From JBHHZI01 sp046757965 (GTDB lineage Bacteria; Acidobacteriota; Polarisedimenticolia; SMYD01), in assembly GCA_046757965.1 (NCBI GenBank), contig JBHHZI010000138.1:1-8729 (forward strand): DNA of 8,729 nt, read 5' to 3'. The notes beneath the pieces were generated by a model that ran no database searches, had not been told where the DNA came from, and saw only the letters and a list, made by a program, of their open reading frames with translations. Made by a program: the position numbers and the translations under genes. Shown here one piece after another: positions 6,047-8,729 of this stretch; position 1 is the stretch's first letter; the number at the start of each line of letters is the position of its first letter.

Positions 6047-8729
6047 GTGACTCTCCTCGGCGACCCTTCTTCTCCACGACGCCTCTGGCGTCGTTTCCAC
6101 CCGTGGACCGCTGGGATGACTGGGTCGAGTTCGACGCCGGCGCCTGGCCCCGCAAGGTCGAGCGCCGGTACATGCTGGTGCCCACGACCTGCTTCAACTG
6201 CGAGGCGGCGTGCGGCCTCATCGCCTACGTCGACAAGGAGGCCCATCGCATCCGTCGCTTCGAGGGCAACCCACACCATCCCGGCTCCCGGGGCCGCAAC
6301 TGCGCCAAGGGACCGGCCACCCTCAACCAGGTGGAGGATCCGGAGCGCATCCTGCACCCGATGAAGCGGACCGGTCCGCGCGGTTCGGGCCAGTTCGAGC
6401 GCGCAGACTGGGAAGAGGTCCTCGATGCCATCGCCGCGCCGGTGCGGCAGGCCATCATCGAAGACCGCCACAACGAGATCATGTACCACGTCGGCCGGCC
6501 CGGCGCCGACGGCACCATGGCCCGGGTGCTCAGGTCCTGGGGCATCGACGGGCACAACTCCCACACCAATGTCTGCTCGGCGGCGGCCCGCCTCGGCTAC
6601 GCCCTCTGGACCGGCGCGGACCGACCCTCGCCGGATCACGAGCACGCGAAGTTCATCCTGCTGCTCTCCGCCCACCTGGAGACCGGCCATTATTTCAACC
6701 CGCATGCACAACGGATCGTCGAGGCCCGCGCCCGCGGCACGAAGCTGTGCGCCATCGACGTGCGCCTGTCGAACACCGCGTCCGTGGCCGATTACTGGCT
6801 GGCTCCCTACCCCGGCACCGAATCGCTGCTCCTGCTGTCCATGGCGCACGTGCTGCTGAAAGAGAACCTGTTCAACGCCGGGTTCATGGAGCAGTGGACC
6901 AACTGGCGGGCCTTCCTCCAGGCTCTCTGTCCAGGCGAGACACACGATTTCGCGCGCTTCATCGACGAGCTGAAACGTCACTACGCGTTCGCCACGCCGG
7001 CTGCCGCCGAGGAGGCGTGCGGCGTGCCGAAGGAGAAGATCGTCGCCATCGCCCACGAGATCGGCGCGGCCGGCACGGCCTTCGCCACTCACGTGTGGCG
7101 CAGCGCCGCATCGGGCCATCTCGGGGGCTGGCAGGTGGCCCGCTGCCTGGAATTCCTCGTCGTGCTGATGGGCGGCGTCGGTGTGCGCGGGGGCACCGGC
7201 CTCAACTCCCATGACAAGTTCGTGCCGCCGCCGTTCCTGTCGCCGCCGCCGGCCAAGATCTGGAACGAGCTGCTCTACCCGCGCGAGTATCCTCTCGCCC
7301 ACCACGAGATGAGTTTCCTGCTGCCGCACTTCCTCGAGGAGAGCCGGGGCAAGCTCGCCGCCTACTTCACACGCGTCTACAACCCCATCTGGACCAACCC
7401 GGACGGCATGATGTGGGAGAAGATGCTGCGCGACCCGAAGAAGGTGGAACTGCACGTCGCCCTGACACCCGTCTGGAGCGAGACCGCCCAGTACGCTGAT
7501 TACGTGCTGCCCATGGGAGTCGCTGCCGAACGTCACGACCTCATGAGCCAGGAGACCCATGCCGCCCGCTGGTTGAGCTTCCGCCAGCCGGTGATGCGCG
7601 TGGCGCGCGAGCGACTGGGTGAGTCGTTCGACCACACCTGGCAGGCCAATCCCGGCGAGGTGTGGGAGGAAGACGAGTTCTGGATCGAGCTGAGCTGGCG
7701 GATCGACCCGGACGGCTCCCTCGGTATCCGGAAGTATCACGAATCTCCCGACCGGCCCGGCGAGAAGATCACGCTGGACGAGTACTACGGCTGGATCTTC
7801 GAGAACAGCGTTCCGGGGTTGCCCGCCGAGGCCGCGCGCCACGGTATGAGCCCGCTGGAGTACATGCGCCGCTACGGGGCATTCCTCGTCGAGAAGGAGA
7901 CATACGAGGTGTACCGCCGCGAGCTGCCGGCCGATGAGATGGCGCACGCCACCGTCGACGAGGAGCGGGGTGAGGTCGTCCGCGACGGCACGGTCATCGG
8001 CGTCTTGGACGGTGGCCGCCCCTGCACCGGGTTCAACACACCGTCACGACGGCTGGAGATCTACAGCCCGACGCTCGCCGAGTGGGGCTGGCCCGACGAG
8101 GCCCTGCCCGGTCTGATCGAGAGCCAGGTGGCCCGCAACAAGGTCGACCGCGAGCGCGGCCAGTACTGCCTCGTCCCGACCTTCCGCCTGCCGACCCTGA
8201 TCCACACCCGGTCCGGCAACTCCAAGTGGCTGTACGAGCTGTCCAATACCAATCCGGTCTGGATTCACCCGGAAGATGCCGCGCGGGTCGGCGTCGCCAC
8301 CGGCGATCTGCTGCGCATCACCACGCGCATCGGCTACTTCGTCAATCGCGCCTGGGTGACCGAGGGGATGCGGCCCGGTGTGGTGGCCTGCTCTCATCAC
8401 CTGGGGCGCTGGCGTCTGCACGACGACGCCGGTACGGACCGCTGGGCCAGCGCTCGGGTCGTCCGCGAGGAGATCGAGCCGGGCAAGTTCCGTTTCCGGC
8501 GCGTGGAGGACATCCATCCGTTCGACTCCGCCGACCCGGACAGCCGGCGCATCTGGTGGACCGACGGCGGCGTGCACCAGAACCTGACCTTCCCGGTGCA
8601 GCCCGACCCCGTCTCCGGCATGCATTGCTGGCACCAAGCCGTGCACGTCGAGCGGTCCCGACCGGATGACCGCTATGCCGACGTCTATGTCGACACCAGC
8701 GCCTCGATGGCCGTCTATCGCGAGTGGCT
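6043..8729 (+). CDS. Molybdopterin oxidoreductase catalytic subunit (CISM/DMSO reductase family), C-terminus cut by window edge
   Basis: This frame runs from ATG 6043 to the window end, giving 895 residues with no stop. The N-terminal iron-sulfur motif is C50-x2-C53-x3-C57-x29-C87 with Lys89 just after it, so one [4Fe-4S] cluster is expected. NSHTNVCSAAARLGY follows; Cys178 is at the place where a protein ligand to molybdenum is found in related enzymes, so a Cys-ligated Mo-bis(pyranopterin) site is inferred. The central domain has typical MopB segments such as ETAQYADYVLPMG. From about residue 707 comes the C-terminal molybdopterin-dinucleotide binding domain, including the stretch IHPEDAARVGVATGDLLRIT. 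The N-terminus has an Arg pair (residues 6-7) but no hydrophobic stretch after it, so there is no Tat signal and the protein should stay cytoplasmic. It overlaps the fused iron-sulfur/NrfD gene by ATGA, which supports one complex that couples a substrate to the quinone pool. Sulfur, arsenic and other oxyanions are all possible substrates. Family members are often 750-1000 residues, so little is likely missing. Confidence 0.93.
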   Translation, partial: MSDSPRRPFFSTTPLASFPPVDRWDDWVEFDAGAWPRKVERRYMLVPTTCFNCEAACGLIAYVDKEAHRIRRFEGNPHHPGSRGRNCAKGPATLNQVEDPERILHPMKRTGPRGSGQFERADWEEVLDAIAAPVRQAIIEDRHNEIMYHVGRPGADGTMARVLRSWGIDGHNSHTNVCSAAARLGYALWTGADRPSPDHEHAKFILLLSAHLETGHYFNPHAQRIVEARARGTKLCAIDVRLSNTASVADYWLAPYPGTESLLLLSMAHVLLKENLFNAGFMEQWTNWRAFLQALCPGETHDFARFIDELKRHYAFATPAAAEEACGVPKEKIVAIAHEIGAAGTAFATHVWRSAASGHLGGWQVARCLEFLVVLMGGVGVRGGTGLNSHDKFVPPPFLSPPPAKIWNELLYPREYPLAHHEMSFLLPHFLEESRGKLAAYFTRVYNPIWTNPDGMMWEKMLRDPKKVELHVALTPVWSETAQYADYVLPMGVAAERHDLMSQETHAARWLSFRQPVMRVARERLGESFDHTWQANPGEVWEEDEFWIELSWRIDPDGSLGIRKYHESPDRPGEKITLDEYYGWIFENSVPGLPAEAARHGMSPLEYMRRYGAFLVEKETYEVYRRELPADEMAHATVDEERGEVVRDGTVIGVLDGGRPCTGFNTPSRRLEIYSPTLAEWGWPDEALPGLIESQVARNKVDRERGQYCLVPTFRLPTLIHTRSGNSKWLYELSNTNPVWIHPEDAARVGVATGDLLRITTRIGYFVNRAWVTEGMRPGVVACSHHLGRWRLHDDAGTDRWASARVVREEIEPGKFRFRRVEDIHPFDSADPDSRRIWWTDGGVHQNLTFPVQPDPVSGMHCWHQAVHVERSRPDDRYADVYVDTSASMAVYREW

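Noticed and set aside
6043..6120. Tat signal at the N-terminus of the molybdoenzyme catalytic subunit (SPRRPFF)
   Set aside because: The Arg pair is not followed by a hydrophobic h-region or signal-peptidase site; the next residues are polar, acidic and Pro-rich.
5998..7947. A 649-codon open frame on the minus strand across the molybdoenzyme catalytic gene
   Set aside because: It is antisense to a clearly recognised gene with intact motifs. Its translation is rich in His, Arg, Gly and Val without domain motifs, as expected for an antisense frame of GC-rich coding DNA.

Overview
The window is GC-rich (clearly above 60% by eye) with strongly G/C-biased third codon positions. It looks like the chromosome of a high-GC Gram-negative, most likely a proteobacterium. 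That rests on an AmpG-like permease, whose best-known members are proteobacterial, and on a membrane molybdenum-enzyme operon common in respiratory or lithotrophic bacteria. No rRNA or other phylogenetic marker is present, so the lineage is not fixed. I see no tRNA, CRISPR array, insertion sequence or integrase.

Layout. (1) Bases 1-2420, minus strand: two glycosyltransferase genes in one transcription unit. The upstream gene (1125-2420) is a GT-B enzyme of the MurG-like 'predicted glycosyltransferase' type. The downstream gene (1-1123, cut by the window edge) is a GT4-type enzyme. They are separated by one base (TGA-C-ATG), which suggests translational coupling. (2) Bases 2421-2509: a short divergent intergenic region with a perfect 12-base palindrome and repeated CCTGTT/AACAGG half-sites. 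(3) Bases 2510-4405, plus strand: an AmpG-like MFS permease followed 9 bases later by a 100-residue single-pass membrane protein of unknown function. (4) Bases 4406-4573: an intergenic region with a possible promoter and a strong GC hairpin. (5) Bases 4574-8729, plus strand: a two-gene operon for a membrane-bound molybdenum oxidoreductase of the complex iron-sulfur molybdoenzyme (CISM) group. The first gene fuses a four-cluster ferredoxin subunit to an NrfD/PsrC-type quinone-binding membrane subunit. The second gene overlaps it by four bases (ATGA) and encodes the molybdopterin catalytic subunit, which runs off the right edge probably near its C-terminus.

How they work together. The last two genes should form one electron path: molybdenum site, [4Fe-4S] clusters, membrane quinone pool. 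Neither protein shows an export signal, so the active site should face the cytoplasm, as in sulfite-oxidising SoeABC and unlike the periplasmic Psr/Phs/Ttr/Arr enzymes. The substrate cannot be read from the sequence. The two glycosyltransferases probably act in one glycoconjugate pathway. Their divergent neighbour may import a cell-wall fragment or related solute, but a functional link between the two sides is only an inference from position.
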